In this document: positions 1 to 9,013 of the stretch, piece after piece
Position numbering within the stretch: the first letter of the stretch is position 1
Layout: each line of letters starts with the position of its first letter
NCBI GenBank assembly: GCA_019114305.1
Contig: DXFU01000082.1
Span: 1-49,466, forward strand
Length of the DNA: 49,466 bases
Direction of reading: 5' to 3'
Source of the DNA: Candidatus Hungatella pullicola
Lineage (GTDB): Bacteria; Bacillota; Clostridia; Lachnospirales; Lachnospiraceae
The notes under the pieces: model-generated
Told to the model about the DNA's origin: nothing
Seen by the model: the letters and a program-made list of their open reading frames with translations, nothing else
Database searches by the model: none
Made by a program: the position numbers and the translations under genes

Positions 1-132
1 GGCTACGATTTCGCTATCCCTTCTTCTCGCCTATACCTCGCGATACAAACCTTGGGAGTCGCTATGGGGTTCGTCGGCAACTACGCCCCTTGTGGACTTT
101 CACCACAGACTGACGGCATGCCCGTCATACAC
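1..132 (-). mobile_element. Group II intron, 5' part of domain I (truncated by window edge)
   Basis: Read on the minus strand, a structured non-coding sequence starts GTGTATGA immediately after the T tract of the pepT terminator. GTGYG-like starts are typical of group II introns. It then folds into successive stems: TGACGG/CCGTCA with loop GCATG, TGTGG/CCACA around a TGAAAG loop, and GGGG/CCCC, followed by an AGCGAAATCG segment. These resemble bacterial group II domain I. Insertion just downstream of an intrinsic terminator is the known habit of class C introns, which supports that class by inference. The maturase and domains V and VI lie outside the window. The plus-strand reading frame here is an antisense shadow. 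Confidence 0.7.
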
Positions 133-172
133 AAAAAGGAGCAGACCGCCCCTTTGGGACGACTGCTCCTTA
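133..172 (-). terminator. Intrinsic terminator of pepT
   Basis: On the minus strand, AAGGAGCAG pairs with CTGCTCCTT and the inner bases CCC/GGG close around an AAA loop, with G-U pairs between. TTTTT follows at once. It lies about 20 bp past the pepT stop. The T tract abuts the start of the putative group II intron. Confidence 0.9.
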
Positions 173-192
173 CCAAATAATTCTTCTTTGCC

Positions 193-1419
193 TTATCTGG
201 CCTCAAATTTCTTTACTATGGCAATTAATAATTCAACTACCTGTTCCATGGACTGGATAGGAATAAACTCATATTTTCCATGGAAATTATAACCTCCGGT
301 GCAGAGATTGGGACAGGGAAGACCCATATAAGAAAGACGGGCTCCATCTGTACCGCCCCGGATAGGAGTAACAAGGGGCTGGATTCCCAGATCCTCCATT
401 GCCTCCTTGGCAATGTCTATCAGATACATATGAGGCTCTATTTTCTCTTTCATATTATAATAACTGTCCTTTAACTGGAGAACAAAAGACCCTTCTCCAT
501 ACCGCTGATTCAAATAGGCTGCTGCCCGCTCCATAAGTGCTTTCTTTTCCTGGAATTTCTCCTTATTGTGGTCTCTCACAATATATTCCATATGAGCCTC
601 CTCCACAGTTCCACTCATGGCATCCAGATGGAAAAATCCTTCGTACCCTTCTGTATACATAGGATTGTCAAAAACTGGAAGCATGGACTGGAACTCCATG
701 GCCATAAGAAGAGCGTTCTTCATCTTTCCTTTTGAAGAACCTGGGTGGATGCTTGCTCCATGAACTGTCACCTTTGCAGAGGCCGCGTTGAAGTTCTCAT
801 ATTCCAGCTCCCCTAAGGCTCCGCCGTCCACCGTATAAGCCACATCTGCTCCAAAGCCTTTCACATCGAACAAATCCGCTCCTCTCCCCACTTCCTCATC
901 AGGAGTAAAGCCAATGCGGATTTTTCCGTGGGGAATCTCCGGGTGAGCCAGAAGGAAGGAAGCCATGGTCATAATCTCAGCCACGCCGGCCTTATCGTCT
1001 GCTCCCAAAAGAGTCGTTCCGTCTGTGGTAATCAAATCCTGACCTTTGTATAGAGAAAGATATGGGAAATCCTCTGTCTTCAAGACAATCCCCTTCTCTT
1101 GATTCAGGACAACATCTCCCCCATCATAATTCTTTACAATCTGGGGCTTCACCCCGCATCCGGAATAGGCGGGAGCTGTATCCATATGGGAAATAAATCC
1201 CAGTACAGGAATGGCTTTCTCTGTAGTAGCCGGAATGGTGGCATATACGTAGGAATGTTCATCAACCACAACATCCTCCGCTTTCATAGCCCGCAGCTCC
1301 TCTGCCAGCACATTAGCCAGCGCTCTCTGCTTTTCCGTGCTGGGAACGGCCTCCACCTCGTCCTCAGACTGTGTATCATAAGAAACATACTTTAAAAAGC
1401 GTTCAACAACTTCAGACAT
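193..1419 (-). CDS. pepT: Peptidase T (tripeptide aminopeptidase)
   Basis: A cytoplasmic M20-family dizinc aminopeptidase that removes the N-terminal residue from tripeptides. The 408 aa length equals the usual PepT length. Visible metal-site motifs are SHMDTAP (H78, D80), LGADDKAG (D141), TPDEEVGRG (E175/E176) and, near the C terminus, GGTDGARLS followed by NFHGKYE with the last His ligand. The start chosen is the ATG preceded by AAAGGAGGGACACAAT. A longer frame upstream would begin before the promoter at 1490-1518, so it is rejected. The gene is monocistronic, with its own promoter and terminator, just downstream of the his operon. Confidence 0.96.
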   Translation of the reverse strand: MSEVVERFLKYVSYDTQSEDEVEAVPSTEKQRALANVLAEELRAMKAEDVVVDEHSYVYATIPATTEKAIPVLGFISHMDTAPAYSGCGVKPQIVKNYDGGDVVLNQEKGIVLKTEDFPYLSLYKGQDLITTDGTTLLGADDKAGVAEIMTMASFLLAHPEIPHGKIRIGFTPDEEVGRGADLFDVKGFGADVAYTVDGGALGELEYENFNAASAKVTVHGASIHPGSSKGKMKNALLMAMEFQSMLPVFDNPMYTEGYEGFFHLDAMSGTVEEAHMEYIVRDHNKEKFQEKKALMERAAAYLNQRYGEGSFVLQLKDSYYNMKEKIEPHMYLIDIAKEAMEDLGIQPLVTPIRGGTDGARLSYMGLPCPNLCTGGYNFHGKYEFIPIQSMEQVVELLIAIVKKFEAR

Positions 1420-1489
1420 ATTGTGTCCCTCCTTTTGCGTTATCCTGTTTGTAATATGCTCCTTTTGGCACAAGACAAACACGTATTTT

Positions 1490-1518
1490 ATTATAGCACA
1501 GAGAGATATGGATGTCAT
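1490..1518 (-). promoter_or_regulatory. Sigma-A promoter of pepT
   Basis: On the minus strand, -35 ATGACA (1513-1518), a 17 bp spacer and -10 TATAAT (1490-1495). Predicted transcription start is near 1483, giving a leader of about 64 nt to the pepT ATG. No hairpin terminator is visible between hisIE and this promoter, so read-through from the his operon is possible. Confidence 0.75.
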
Positions 1519-1540
1519 TTATTATTTGCCGCGCCATTGT

Positions 1541-2824
1541 CTACCGGTTAGCCAGCTCCCTGGTAATATCCTCCCAGCTGATCTTCTTTTCTGCCATCAG
1601 CACCATCATATGGTACAGAAAATCAGATATTTCGTACTTGATCTCCTCTGGATCCGGGTTTTTGGCCGCTATGATGATCTCTGTGGCCTCTTCTCCCACT
1701 TTCTTTAAAATCTTATCAATTCCTTTGTCAAAGAGGTAATTGGTATAAGATCCCTCCTTGGGATGGGTTTTTCTGTCCAGAATTACCTGGAATACATCCT
1801 CAAAAACCTTTAACGGATTAGTCTGTGGATATTCTTTCTCCGCAAGGGTCTGGAAAAAGCAGCTTTTATTTCCTGTATGACAGGCTGCGCCAACCTGGCG
1901 GACTTTTGCCAGAAGTGTGTCGTTGTCGCAGTCCAGACTTAAGGATTTCAAATACTGATAATGGCCTGAAGTCTCTCCTTTGGTCCACAGAGTCTGACGG
2001 CTGCGGCTGTAATAGGTCATGCGACCGCTGTGAAGAGTCTTTTCAAAAGCCTCCTCATTCATATAGGCTACCATGAGAACTTCCATAGTCCGGTAATCCT
2101 GAATCACCACCGGCAGCAGTCCGTCTCCGTTTTTCTTAAAATCCTCCCAGGAAACCGGGCTTTCAAAGGTCTGTACAGGCACAGAAAGAGCCTTTAACCT
2201 CTGCTTTGCAGCCATAGCCTCCAGATTTGTCTTTCCAAGAATAACTCCCTCCACGTTGGAAAGCGCAAGAAGCCCGGCCATCTCCTCCGGCTGTATCTCA
2301 CCTGCCATAAGAAGGAATGTTTCCTCACTGCCTTTCAACTCTTCCATGTCTGCTTCAGACAGTTCCCAGCCCGGGATCATAAGCGTGGATCCCAACTGGG
2401 CATATTCCTTTGTCTTGGAAAGACAGGAAGGATCAGGAAGCCAGGTATAAATCTTCTCCCCGCCAAAACGGTCCGCAGCCTCTTTCATCAAATCTACATT
2501 GTCATCGTTTCCTCCGTCTAAAAAGACCGCTTTTGCTCCGGCGTACAGATATTTTTTTACATCCTCCAGTCGTTTGATTTTTCCTCCGGCAATAACCGGC
2601 GCATCCGCCTGGCGAATTACTTCTTTTAAGAAGCCGATTGCCGACTCATGTTCCTTATCAGTTTCTGAATAATCCCAGAACATCAGCTCATCGGCTCCCT
2701 GGTCCCCCAGGCGGCAGGCCAGATCAATGCCGGTTGCCCCCTCTCCCAGGGAAGAGCCGTCAAAATAAACTCCATTGCCATTTTTCCAGCCGAAACCGGC
2801 CAGTATTTTCTTATATCCTTCCAT
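1541..2824 (-). CDS. hisIE: Phosphoribosyl-AMP cyclohydrolase / phosphoribosyl-ATP pyrophosphatase with N-terminal HisF-like domain
   Basis: A 427 aa protein carrying steps 2 and 3 of histidine biosynthesis. Residues about 225-330 are HisI, with metal-binding Cys/Asp in LDCDND and [11 protein letters not shown]. Residues about 340-427 are HisE, with VGEEATE. Usual HisIE proteins are about 200 aa. The extra N-terminal 220 residues resemble half of a HisF/HisA barrel ([26 protein letters not shown]) but lack the HisF Asp of the CLDV motif, so catalysis by this part is unlikely (inference). The ATG chosen follows GGAGAAAGG inside the end of hisA, 4 bp past its stop. The longer frame would need a TTG. 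Confidence 0.93.
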   Translation of the reverse strand: MEGYKKILAGFGWKNGNGVYFDGSSLGEGATGIDLACRLGDQGADELMFWDYSETDKEHESAIGFLKEVIRQADAPVIAGGKIKRLEDVKKYLYAGAKAVFLDGGNDDNVDLMKEAADRFGGEKIYTWLPDPSCLSKTKEYAQLGSTLMIPGWELSEADMEELKGSEETFLLMAGEIQPEEMAGLLALSNVEGVILGKTNLEAMAAKQRLKALSVPVQTFESPVSWEDFKKNGDGLLPVVIQDYRTMEVLMVAYMNEEAFEKTLHSGRMTYYSRSRQTLWTKGETSGHYQYLKSLSLDCDNDTLLAKVRQVGAACHTGNKSCFFQTLAEKEYPQTNPLKVFEDVFQVILDRKTHPKEGSYTNYLFDKGIDKILKKVGEEATEIIIAAKNPDPEEIKYEISDFLYHMMVLMAEKKISWEDITRELANR

Positions 2825-2828
2825 AGCC

Positions 2829-3563
2829 TTACCTTTCTCCGGCAGCCTTCTCAAAGGTCTCCACGGCTTCCTTTAAATTGATCTTTTTCTCATACAGCGC
2901 CTTGCCAATAATAGCTCCCTGGATTCCCGCCTGGCTTAAAGCCTTTAAATCTTCCATAGAGGATACGCCGCCGGAAGCAATAATATCCATTCCGGTTTCT
3001 TCTGTCAGCTTTTTTGTATGAGCCAGATTGGGACCGGAAAGCATTCCGTCTCTGGAAATATCGGTATACACAATATGACGGACTCCCATAGCCTTCATCT
3101 GCAGGCATAAATCCAGGGCGGTCAGACTGCTGACCTTTTCCCAGCCCTCTACTGCCGCGTATCCGTCTCTGGCATCTACGCCTACAACAATTTTCTCCGG
3201 GCCAAACTCTTTTACCAATTCACCGATAAAGGAAGGCTGCTCCACAGCCTTTGTGCCGATAATCACCCTGGCAACTCCTGCCTGAAGCATTCGGACTACA
3301 GCCTCCCGGCTTCGGATTCCTCCTCCGATCTCCACAGGAATGGAAACCGAAGAAACAATTTTTTGGATCACCGGCTCATTCACCGAATACCCGGCCAAGG
3401 CTCCGTCCAAGTCTACCAGATGGAGATAGGTAGCGCCCTGCTCCTGCCAGAACAAAGCCACCTGTTCCGGAGTGTCAGAATACACCGTCACTTCCTTAAA
3501 TTCTCCCTGTTTCAAGCGGACACACTGTCCGTTTTTCATATCAATTGCAGGATATAGCTGCAT
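2829..3563 (-). CDS. hisA: ProFAR isomerase
   Basis: Converts ProFAR to PRFAR by an Amadori rearrangement, the fourth step of histidine synthesis. At 244 aa it is a full-length (beta/alpha)8 barrel. It begins [12 protein letters not shown] with the catalytic Asp in AIDMKNG. The second-half Asp is in YTDISRDGM, and the phosphate-binding glycines are in IGGGIRS and ASGGVSS. AAGGAGGAAGGAGT precedes the ATG. It lies 18 bp after hisB and 4 bp before hisIE, so it is surely co-transcribed. Confidence 0.97.
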   Translation of the reverse strand: MQLYPAIDMKNGQCVRLKQGEFKEVTVYSDTPEQVALFWQEQGATYLHLVDLDGALAGYSVNEPVIQKIVSSVSIPVEIGGGIRSREAVVRMLQAGVARVIIGTKAVEQPSFIGELVKEFGPEKIVVGVDARDGYAAVEGWEKVSSLTALDLCLQMKAMGVRHIVYTDISRDGMLSGPNLAHTKKLTEETGMDIIASGGVSSMEDLKALSQAGIQGAIIGKALYEKKINLKEAVETFEKAAGER

Positions 3564-3581
3564 ACTCCTTCCTCCTTCTGA

Positions 3582-4169
3582 CTATAAAGCCCCTTTTGTA
3601 GATAAGATTCCGTTGATTCTTCCGTCCACTCTTGTGGCGTCATCCAAAGCTCTTGCAAATGCCTTGAACATTCCTTCCAGAATGTGATGGTTGTTTTCAC
3701 CGGAAATCTGGCGGATATGCAGATTCATTCCCGCAGAATAGGATACCGCGTAAAAAAACTCCTTGGCCATCTCCGTCTCAAATTCCCCTACTCTCTTTGC
3801 AGTCAGGCTGACATCCCAGCCAAAATACGGGCGGCCGGACAAATCCACCGCGCAGAGGATCAAAGTTTCATCCATGGGAAGAATGCAGCTTCCATACCTG
3901 CGGATAGACTGCTTCTCTCCAAGAGCCTTTTTGATGGCGGTTCCCAGCACAATCCCTGTATCCTCTATGGTATGGTGGGTATCCACTGCCAGATCTCCCT
4001 TTACCTGAACTTTCAGATCAAAAAAACCGTGACGGGCAAAGCTTGCCAGCATGTGATCGAAAAAACCGATGCCTGTATCTACTGCCCCTTCTCCGCTGCC
4101 GTCTATATCAATGCCAAGAAAGATCTCTGTCTCCTTGGTTATCCGTTCTACTATCGCGCTTCTCTCCAT
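3582..4169 (-). CDS. hisB: Imidazoleglycerol-phosphate dehydratase
   Basis: Dehydrates imidazole glycerol phosphate to imidazole acetol phosphate. The monofunctional 195 aa form has no N-terminal histidinol phosphatase domain, as is usual in Firmicutes. The Mn-binding motifs DTHHTIEDTG and NNHHILEG are both present, as is FFDHMLASFARHG near the N terminus. Since no phosphatase is fused here, histidinol phosphatase must come from another gene. The ATG follows AAGGAAAGGCACG, 20 bp after the hisD stop. Confidence 0.97.
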   Translation of the reverse strand: MERSAIVERITKETEIFLGIDIDGSGEGAVDTGIGFFDHMLASFARHGFFDLKVQVKGDLAVDTHHTIEDTGIVLGTAIKKALGEKQSIRRYGSCILPMDETLILCAVDLSGRPYFGWDVSLTAKRVGEFETEMAKEFFYAVSYSAGMNLHIRQISGENNHHILEGMFKAFARALDDATRVDGRINGILSTKGAL

Positions 4170-4189
4170 CGTGCCTTTCCTTCTCCCTT

Positions 4190-5485
4190 CTATTCTTCCT
4201 CAAAACGAACCCGGACGGAATTGGCGTGGGCCGTCAAATACTCCGACTCAGCAAAGGTTTCAATATCTTTATGAACCTTTTCAAGGGCCTCTCTGGAATA
4301 ATAGATGATGCTGGATTTCTTAATAAAATCATCTACGCTTAAAGGTGAGAAAAATTTAGCTGTTCCATTGGTAGGAAGCACATGGTTGGGGCCGGCAAAA
4401 TAATCGCCTAATGGCTCTGAACTGTATTCGCCCAGGAAAATGGCTCCGGCGTTGCGCACCTTCGTCATATCCTCAAATGGATTCTTTGTGACAATCTCCA
4501 AATGCTCCGGAGCAATGGCATTTACCGTATCAATGGCTTCTTCCATGGAATCGGCTACCAGTATGTATCCGTAATTGTCCAGGGATGCCTGGATGATCTC
4601 TTTTCTTGACAGCATTGCGGTAAACTTTTCTGCTTCCTCTGACACTTTTTGGGCCAGCTCCATACTGGTCGTTACTAAAATGGCGCTGGCCAGCTCATCA
4701 TGCTCTGCCTGGGACAGAAGATCTGCCGCTACGAAACGGGGATTGGCCGTCTCATCGGCCAGAACCAGAATCTCACTGGGGCCTGCAATGCTGTCAATAC
4801 TTACATGACCGTACACAGCTTTTTTCGCCAGGGCTACAAAGATATTCCCGGGACCTACGATTTTATCAACTCTGGGGATGGATTCCGTTCCAAAGGCCAG
4901 GGCCGCCACTGCCTGAGCGCCCCCCACTTTATAAACCTCTGTGGCTCCCGCCAGATGGGCGGCTGTAAGAGTAACCGGATTCACTTTCCCGTCTTTTCCC
5001 GGAGGAGTTACCATTACAATTCGTTTCACTCCGGCCACCTCTGCGGGAATAATATTCATAAGAACGGAAGATGGATAAGCTGCCTTTCCTCCCGGAACGT
5101 AAACGCCCACGCTTCCCAGCGCCGTTACCTTCTGGCCCAGAATGGTTCCGTCAGGCTGGCTGTCAAACCAGCTTCTTCGAAGCTGCATCTCATGGTAGCG
5201 GCGGATGTTTTTCATGGATTTTTCCATAACTTCCAGAAGGCTTTTGTCTACCAGACTTCTCGCCTCATCAATCTCCTCTTGAGTTACTTTTATCGTGTCA
5301 CTGGTAATATGGGCATGATCAAACTGACGGGTATAGTCAAAAACCGCCTCGTCGCCCTTAGTCTTTACGTTCTCCACAATTTGGGCCACCGTATCCGCAT
5401 AGGCAGTATAGTTGTTAGGATCTCTTTTTAACAGGTCTGCCAGGATGTTTTTTCTGGCAGCCTGATCCAGCTTTATGATTCTCAT
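4190..5485 (-). CDS. hisD: Histidinol dehydrogenase
   Basis: An NAD-dependent, zinc-containing enzyme for the last two oxidations to L-histidine. The 431 aa length is normal. Family landmarks are [12 protein letters not shown]-like ([14 protein letters not shown]), the [12 protein letters not shown] nucleotide region, [11 protein letters not shown] with zinc ligands, and [10 protein letters not shown] with the catalytic Glu-His pair. Its ATGA start overlaps the hisG stop by 4 bp, which indicates translational coupling. Confidence 0.97.
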   Translation of the reverse strand: MRIIKLDQAARKNILADLLKRDPNNYTAYADTVAQIVENVKTKGDEAVFDYTRQFDHAHITSDTIKVTQEEIDEARSLVDKSLLEVMEKSMKNIRRYHEMQLRRSWFDSQPDGTILGQKVTALGSVGVYVPGGKAAYPSSVLMNIIPAEVAGVKRIVMVTPPGKDGKVNPVTLTAAHLAGATEVYKVGGAQAVAALAFGTESIPRVDKIVGPGNIFVALAKKAVYGHVSIDSIAGPSEILVLADETANPRFVAADLLSQAEHDELASAILVTTSMELAQKVSEEAEKFTAMLSRKEIIQASLDNYGYILVADSMEEAIDTVNAIAPEHLEIVTKNPFEDMTKVRNAGAIFLGEYSSEPLGDYFAGPNHVLPTNGTAKFFSPLSVDDFIKKSSIIYYSREALEKVHKDIETFAESEYLTAHANSVRVRFEEE

Positions 5486-6132
5486 GAATTTTCCTCCTGT
5501 ACCAAATCTCTCAGATCCTGAATCAGTCTTCCGATCCGCTCATTTTCCCGCTTCATGCTGACCTGGTTCACTACCACTCTGGCAGACAAAGGGCAGATCT
5601 CCTCCAGCACCGCAAGGCCATTTTCTTTCAAAGTCGTTCCTGTCTCCACAATATCCACAATCACCTCAGACAGACCTACAATAGGAGCCAGCTCCACGGA
5701 ACCGTTTAATTTAATAATCTCTACCGTCTGATGCTTTCGGTTATAGAAATAATCCTTTGCTATGGCCGGATATTTGGTAGCTACCCGGATTCTCTCATGG
5801 TGTTTCAGCAGTTCCCCTGCGCTTTCCGGACCGCACACGCACATCCGGCAGTTCCCGGTTTTCAAATCCAGAACTTCATAAAGCTTTCTGCCTTCCTCTA
5901 AAATGGTATCTCTTCCCACAATACCAATATCAGCCGCTCCGTATTCTACATAAGTGGGAACATCGCTGGCTTTGGCCAGGAAAAACCGCATGCCCAGCTC
6001 CTCATTAGTGAAAATCAGCTTTCTGGAATCCTTATCCTTCATCTCTTCACAGGTAATTCCGATTTTTTCAAACATGTCCAGGGACTTCTTGGCAAGCCTT
6101 CCCTTGGCCAGTGCAAATGTCAAATATCTCAT
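5482..6132 (-). CDS. hisG: ATP phosphoribosyltransferase, short form
   Basis: Catalyses the committed step, ATP plus PRPP to phosphoribosyl-ATP. At 216 aa this is the short HisG form that lacks the C-terminal feedback domain and works in a complex with HisZ, encoded directly upstream. The N terminus [12 protein letters not shown] and the PRPP-binding segment [14 protein letters not shown] are typical. AGGGG lies 7 bp before the ATG. The hisZ partner ends 10 bp upstream. Confidence 0.97.
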   Translation of the reverse strand: MRYLTFALAKGRLAKKSLDMFEKIGITCEEMKDKDSRKLIFTNEELGMRFFLAKASDVPTYVEYGAADIGIVGRDTILEEGRKLYEVLDLKTGNCRMCVCGPESAGELLKHHERIRVATKYPAIAKDYFYNRKHQTVEIIKLNGSVELAPIVGLSEVIVDIVETGTTLKENGLAVLEEICPLSARVVVNQVSMKRENERIGRLIQDLRDLVQEENS

Positions 6133-6142
6133 GGTTCTTCCC

Positions 6143-7405
6143 CTAATCCTTTAAATATTCTGACAGCGGTATCTCATCTGCTTCCTCACGGCCCGCGTTA
6201 TAAAGCCGGACAGAAAGACCCTTCTCATCCAGATACAGCAGATTGGCAATGCTCCCCTGCTCCATAGATGCAGCGTAAGCTTCCACCATTCTCTCCTTAC
6301 TTCTCAGCTGAAGCCGCGCTGCCATGTCTCTGCTTCTGAAAAACCGAGCCAGACGCACCGCTTTTTCGCTGGATTCCTCCTCGTAAAGAATCATGGTGTT
6401 GACCCCGCCTCCATTTACTTTGATTTTCTGCCTGGACAAGGCCAAAAGCAGATCATCTACAGAGATCCCAAAGCCTACAGCCGGCCGGTCCGCGCCAAAC
6501 TGCACCAAAAGCTTGTCATACCGTCCTCCATTGACAATGTAGTCTCCCGTTCCGTAGGTATAGGCCTTAAATATAATTCCTGTATAATACTGGTACTGGC
6601 TTAACATTCCCAGATCGTAGGATACATAAGAATCCAGGCCGTAATAAGAGAGAATCCGGTTCACCTCTTCCAGCCGGTCCAGCGCTTTTAACGCTCTTTG
6701 GTTGGAAGTCAGCTTTCTTGCTTCCTGAATCTGTTCCAGGGAGCCGAAAAGCTCCGGAAGCCTTAAAAAGCCTTCCTTTAATTCCGCAGACACTGGAAGG
6801 GAATGAACCAGCTCCTCCACACCGAAATAATTCTTATTCTCAATGAGTCTCCGCAGTTCTTCTTCCTGCTCCTTATCCATTCCCGCCTCTTCCAAAAGGC
6901 CCTTGAAAAAGTCCACTTCTCCCAGCTCCACCTGGAACTCCTCCAGTCCGGCCGCCAGCAGAGCTTCTATCACCATAGCAAGAATCTCTCCGTCGGCTTG
7001 GGGGGAGTCATCTCCAATAAACTCTGCTCCCGTCTGAGTGGCTTCTTTTAATCTTCCCTGATAGCTGGAATTATTAATAAATGTTCGCTCCAGGTAACAC
7101 AAACGGACCACTTCATCCTCTGAAAAATACTTGGCCACGCATCGGGCAATGGCTGGAGTTTCATCAGGCCTTAACACAAGAGTCTGATTATCCCGATCAA
7201 AAAATTTAAACATTTCCCTGGAAGGAACGCTTCCTCTGGATTCATTAAATATATCGAAAAACTCAAAAGTAGGAGTCTCTATATCCTCATATCCGTACAG
7301 GTGGAATACTTTTAGGATCCGATCCTGTATTACAGATTTTCTCCTGCATTCCGCTCCATAGATGTCCCGGACTCCGTCGGGGGTATGCAACAATTTATTT
7401 GCCAT
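6143..7405 (-). CDS. hisZ: ATP phosphoribosyltransferase regulatory subunit
   Basis: A histidyl-tRNA synthetase paralogue that binds histidine and regulates short-form HisG without charging tRNA. It has 420 aa. It shows class II synthetase-like blocks ([45 protein letters not shown]) and no anticodon-binding tail of full HisS length. The ATG chosen follows GGAGG by 5 bp; an upstream in-frame TTG has no ribosome site. First gene of the operon, about 60 nt downstream of the predicted transcription start. Confidence 0.94.
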   Translation of the reverse strand: MANKLLHTPDGVRDIYGAECRRKSVIQDRILKVFHLYGYEDIETPTFEFFDIFNESRGSVPSREMFKFFDRDNQTLVLRPDETPAIARCVAKYFSEDEVVRLCYLERTFINNSSYQGRLKEATQTGAEFIGDDSPQADGEILAMVIEALLAAGLEEFQVELGEVDFFKGLLEEAGMDKEQEEELRRLIENKNYFGVEELVHSLPVSAELKEGFLRLPELFGSLEQIQEARKLTSNQRALKALDRLEEVNRILSYYGLDSYVSYDLGMLSQYQYYTGIIFKAYTYGTGDYIVNGGRYDKLLVQFGADRPAVGFGISVDDLLLALSRQKIKVNGGGVNTMILYEEESSEKAVRLARFFRSRDMAARLQLRSKERMVEAYAASMEQGSIANLLYLDEKGLSVRLYNAGREEADEIPLSEYLKD

Positions 7406-7472
7406 AGCTGCCTCCAAATGATTCTCCCTTTACTTTCATATGGTAAAGTGCTAATTTAATGACGTGTAGACT

Positions 7473-7501
7473 ATTATAAAGGCATAGACTTTCCTTGTCA
7501 A
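7473..7501 (-). promoter_or_regulatory. Sigma-A promoter of the his operon
   Basis: On the minus strand, a full-consensus -35 TTGACA (7496-7501), a 17 bp spacer and a full-consensus -10 TATAAT (7473-7478). The -35 box overlaps the recU stop codon. The leader to hisZ is about 60 nt and contains only a small CTTTAC/GTAAAG stem (7428-7448). It is too short for a T-box, and no His-rich leader peptide was seen. Confidence 0.9.
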
Positions 7502-8031
7502 TGTCTTCTGTCCAAATCTTTCTGAATCTGTTCCAGATAATGAACGAAAATATCTCTGTAACTGCGTATTTTCCAGCTTTTATCTATCTCTTCATAAGTA
7601 AAACTTTTTCTTCCGCCCTGCTCCATCCTCTGCCAGAAATCCCATATCCGGTCAAAGGGCAGGTAATAGATTTCATTTTTCAGAGTGTAGGAAAGAATAA
7701 TAAAAGCAATTCCTCCCTGCTCCTCAAATTCTTTCATAAAGGCCACCTGATGGGGATGAATGTTCTGAAGAGGAAAGGTATCGGCGCCACATTCCTTTGC
7801 GTCAAAGCACACAGGGATTCCCTGAACCGCCCCGATGTAATCCACCGTACTCTTCTGCTCAAAGTAGGCCAGCGTAATATGGCGGCTCTGTTTGTCAATG
7901 GAAATGGGGGTAATAGGCGTGGGAATCTTCTGTATGAGGGCAAGGCCGCTGCTTCGATACCGTTCATTGCTCCGGTTGATCAGCTCCTCCAAAGTAGACC
8001 CCCTTAAGCCTCTGGTATTCCAGGTTCCCAT
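7498..8031 (-). CDS. recU: Holliday junction resolvase RecU
   Basis: Firmicute-type resolvase of the type II restriction endonuclease fold, acting in recombination repair and chromosome segregation. It has 177 aa, slightly shorter than B. subtilis RecU because the disordered N-terminal tail is missing. Catalytic-core motifs are STVDYIG (D64) and CFDAKE (D77, K79). Bacillus has Glu where D77 stands, a conservative change. TFPLQNIHPHQ and FWQRMEQGGRKS also match the family. GGAGGTAGAGG before the ATG lies in the tail of the upstream pseudouridine synthase gene, with a 3 bp gap. Confidence 0.9.
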   Translation of the reverse strand: MGTWNTRGLRGSTLEELINRSNERYRSSGLALIQKIPTPITPISIDKQSRHITLAYFEQKSTVDYIGAVQGIPVCFDAKECGADTFPLQNIHPHQVAFMKEFEEQGGIAFIILSYTLKNEIYYLPFDRIWDFWQRMEQGGRKSFTYEEIDKSWKIRSYRDIFVHYLEQIQKDLDRRH

Positions 8032-8034
8032 CCT

Positions 8035-9000
8035 CTACCTCCACTGCCGGCAGATACGGCCAAAGGCTGGAGGAAGGGGAGCCTGGAAGGTATTGCCGGA
8101 TAAATAAGTAAGGGGAGCGGGAAGCTCAGGGAATACCAGCTGATAGGAATGAAGGAGCTGGGAACGGATGCCAAACTTCTCCCTGGCCTCCTGGTTGTCT
8201 TTTGGATTCCCATACTTATAATCTCCTACAATCGGATAACCTATAGAAGAAAGATGGGCCCTGATCTGATGGGTACGTCCTGTAATTAAAGTCACCTTTA
8301 GAAGCGTATAGCCTCCATGGAAGCTGACCGGCTGATACTCCGTCATAATGGGAACGCTTCCCGGTCTTTCTGTGTTGTGAACCGTCACCTGATTGGTCCT
8401 TTCATCCTTGGTAAGAAAGCCGGCAACCAGCTGTTTTTCCTTAATCTGTCCTTTTACCACGCACTGATAATATTTGTGGATGCTTCTGTCTTTAAAAACA
8501 GCGGACAGAATCTGGAGACCTGCCAGGGATTTTCCTGCAGCAACCAAGCCGCTGGTATTTCTGTCCAGCCGGTTGCACACTGACGGCCGAAAGGTTTTTA
8601 ACTGTTCCCTGGCAATGCTTCCCGATGTAAGGAGATAATCGATCACATACTCCACCAGGGACTCATCTGTTTCCTTTGCCTTTTGGGAAAGCATGCCGGC
8701 CGGTTTGTTAATAAGGAGAATGTGTTCATCCTCATAAATAATATCCAGTTTTACTTTGGACACCTGGGGAACGTCTGCAGGTTTGGAAAACTTCTCTATA
8801 GTCTCGTCTGACAGAAACAGCTTTATTTCGTCTCCCTGGGACAGTTTTTCCGAACCGTCACATTTTTTCCCATTAAGGGTAATATTTTTTTTCCTCATCA
8901 TCTTATAGAGAAATCCGCTTCCGGCCTGACTTAAGTACTTTCGAAGCAATTTATCAAGCCGCTGTCCGGCCTCATTTTCATTTACAATAAAAGACTGCAT
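8035..9000 (-). CDS. RluA-family pseudouridine synthase
   Basis: Isomerises uridine to pseudouridine in RNA, probably 23S rRNA. An N-terminal S4-like RNA-binding domain occupies about residues 10-70. The catalytic domain holds INKPAGMLSQ (about 97-106), the signature NRLDRNTSG with catalytic D146, and GRTHQIRAHLSSIGYPIVGD. The length of 321 aa fits RluC/RluD-type enzymes, but the target uridine cannot be read from sequence. GAGGAGACATACC precedes the ATG. It lies between a membrane protein gene and recU in a tight series. Confidence 0.93.
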   Translation of the reverse strand: MQSFIVNENEAGQRLDKLLRKYLSQAGSGFLYKMMRKKNITLNGKKCDGSEKLSQGDEIKLFLSDETIEKFSKPADVPQVSKVKLDIIYEDEHILLINKPAGMLSQKAKETDESLVEYVIDYLLTSGSIAREQLKTFRPSVCNRLDRNTSGLVAAGKSLAGLQILSAVFKDRSIHKYYQCVVKGQIKEKQLVAGFLTKDERTNQVTVHNTERPGSVPIMTEYQPVSFHGGYTLLKVTLITGRTHQIRAHLSSIGYPIVGDYKYGNPKDNQEAREKFGIRSQLLHSYQLVFPELPAPLTYLSGNTFQAPLPPAFGRICRQWR

Positions 9001-9013
9001 GGTATGTCTCCTC

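Noticed and set aside
92-292. Plus-strand reading frame over the intron start and pepT tail
   Set aside because: It is antisense to a structured intron and terminator. Similar translated stretches recur as spurious proteins. It has no ribosome site.
4700-5431. 243-residue plus-strand frame antisense to hisD
   Set aside because: hisD is certain on the other strand. The antisense product is low-quality, with no ribosome site or conserved motif.
7406-7472. T-box or histidine attenuator in the his leader
   Set aside because: The leader is only about 60 nt, lacks the T-box sequence and a His-rich peptide, and holds a single weak stem.
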